Source: Myroides odoratus (GTDB lineage: Bacteria; Bacteroidota; Bacteroidia; Flavobacteriales; Flavobacteriaceae). From it: 64,000 bases of DNA. The notes under the pieces were generated by a model, which ran no database searches, was not told where the DNA came from, and was given only the letters and a program-made list of their open reading frames with translations. The stretch is from assembly GCF_001549985.1 (NCBI RefSeq), contig NZ_LROZ01000013.1, forward strand, positions 1-64,000, read 5' to 3'. A program made the position numbers and the translations under genes. Positions 63,238 through 64,000 of this stretch are shown one piece after another (position 1 is the stretch's first letter; the number at the start of each line of letters is the position of its first letter).

Positions 63238-64000
63238 ATGACTATTTTACAAAAAGTTGAAGAATATATCTTTCAACTATACAAAGATACATTATCACGA
63301 CAATATACCTACCATAATTTCCAACATACTACACGCGTAGTGAATGGTTTAGAGGAAATATTACAAAATGTAGTTGTAAGTGAAAGAGATGCCTTAAACT
63401 TAAGGTATGCTGCTTGGTTTCACGATATTGGCTATATACAATCTTGTACAGAACACGAAAAAAATGGAGCCCTAATTGCTGAAGCCTTCTTACAAGAACA
63501 AGGAATTGAAACAGAAGACATTGAAAGTATCAAAACCTTAATTCTAGCTACTAAATTAGAACATACCCCATCCAATCTTTTAGAATGCATCATTAAAGAT
63601 GCGGATTTCTCTCATCTTGCAGATAGTGATTACATTGAAATCAGCGATTTATTACTACAAGAAATGACGTGTACGTGTAATCTCAACTATTCTCAAGAGG
63701 AATGGAATCAACAAAATTTAAATTTCTTATTGTATAAACATCGTTTTTATACAGACTATGCTCGTCAGTACTGGCAACCGAAAAAACAACAGAATATTTT
63801 CAGTATTTCTGACCGTATTGAGAAAGACAAAAAGAAAAAGAAGAAAGCCAATAAAAAAGAACATTTTAGATCTATTGATACGTTATTTCGCACCACCTTG
63901 CGCAATCACACCCAATTGAGTGCCATTGCTGATCGAAAAGCGAATATTTTACTTTCAGTCAATGCTATCATTATTTCGATTTGCTTGTCTACTTTAATTC
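63238..64000 (+). CDS. HD-domain protein with Pycsar effector-like membrane domain (partial)
   Basis: 254 codons are visible and the frame is open at the window edge. Residues 20-180 form an HD phosphohydrolase-like domain: H26 and H30 in TYHNFQHTTRVV, the HD pair H62-D63 in AAWFHDIGY, then KHEKNG-type EHEKNGALIAE and KDADFSHL. A Lys-rich linker leads to IDTLFRTTLRNHTQLSAIADRKANILLSVNAIII from about 211, which matches the PycTM/DUF5706 family of Pycsar system effectors that depolarise the membrane on cyclic pyrimidine nucleotide binding. No pyrimidine cyclase gene is visible here. The start codon is 12 bases from the start of the divergent gene. Confidence 0.8.
   Translation, partial: MTILQKVEEYIFQLYKDTLSRQYTYHNFQHTTRVVNGLEEILQNVVVSERDALNLRYAAWFHDIGYIQSCTEHEKNGALIAEAFLQEQGIETEDIESIKTLILATKLEHTPSNLLECIIKDADFSHLADSDYIEISDLLLQEMTCTCNLNYSQEEWNQQNLNFLLYKHRFYTDYARQYWQPKKQQNIFSISDRIEKDKKKKKKANKKEHFRSIDTLFRTTLRNHTQLSAIADRKANILLSVNAIIISICLSTLI
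63282..63289 (-). promoter_or_regulatory. -7 promoter element for the large envelope gene, inside the HD gene
   Basis: The minus strand reads TATCTTTG at 63289-63282, an exact TAnnTTTG match, 57 bases upstream of the envelope gene start. It lies within the coding region of the divergent HD gene, so the two transcripts overlap. No -33 TTG is at the correct spacing. Confidence 0.45.

Overview
The window is chromosomal DNA of a low-GC Bacteroidota bacterium, most likely a Flavobacteriaceae member close to Myroides (the genus is inference). Evidence: SusC/SusD and TonB-dependent transport genes, many Cys-anchored lipoproteins, a MurF-alanine racemase fusion, DUF3127 and PnuC-type genes, and many promoters of the Bacteroidota type (TTG, about 19 bases, TAnnTTTG). 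No phage, transposase, integrase or CRISPR array is visible, so it reads mostly as core genome.

Layout. 1-62 is a tRNA-Gly cut by the window edge. 626-6820 is a GbsR/MarR regulator followed by a complete RND tripartite efflux pump, with an inverted-repeat operator in the promoter. A terminator and an intergenic minisatellite follow. 7134-14839 holds a polysaccharide deacetylase, a thioredoxin-like protein lacking its first active-site Cys, a metallophosphoesterase, a lipoprotein, polA, DUF805 and an acyltransferase. 15211-18009 is the rplM-rpsI-rpsB-tsf translation block. 18099-19711 has a dicarboxylate/amino-acid symporter and a small membrane protein. 19763-26590 is a TPP-riboswitch-controlled thiamine operon (thiS, thiC, tenI-like, thiD, thiE, thiG, thiH, thiF). 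26605-31690 carries aat, DUF3127, a flavin reductase, an orphan sensor kinase, a HIT protein, greA and a Rieske-like lipoprotein. 31739-37304 includes a TonB receptor under a second TPP riboswitch (a probable thiamine importer), a GT32-like glycosyltransferase, arfB, a PnuC-family transporter, a Bax-inhibitor-1 protein and a phosphopantetheinyl transferase. 37406-44253 is a SusC/SusD operon with a zinc metallohydrolase lipoprotein and a DUF4302 lipoprotein. Then come mscL and murF-alr.

47705-52594 is a coherent sulfur/persulfide locus: DsrE-like protein, two half-size YeeE/YedE transporters, a Crp/Fnr regulator, a TauE-type exporter, an MBL persulfide dioxygenase with two rhodanese domains, and thioredoxin. 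Two Crp-type palindromes lie the same distance from -7-like elements that lack a -33 box. The regulator gene itself has an ordinary promoter. The likely circuit is a constitutive sensor/activator switching on thiosulfate/polysulfide uptake and persulfide oxidation.

52803-64000 has an M16 protease, a lipoprotein, lepA, a beta-propeller lipoprotein, and a large cell-envelope protein joining phosphoesterase-like, kinase-like and beta-barrel regions. Divergent from it, at the right edge, is the start of an HD-domain protein whose C-terminal part resembles the Pycsar effector membrane domain (PycTM/DUF5706).

The strongest leads are the paired Crp-type operators, a tight cluster of five exact TTATCAACA boxes in all three reading frames of the tenI-like gene (DnaA-box-like), the HD-PycTM gene, and the three-part envelope protein.
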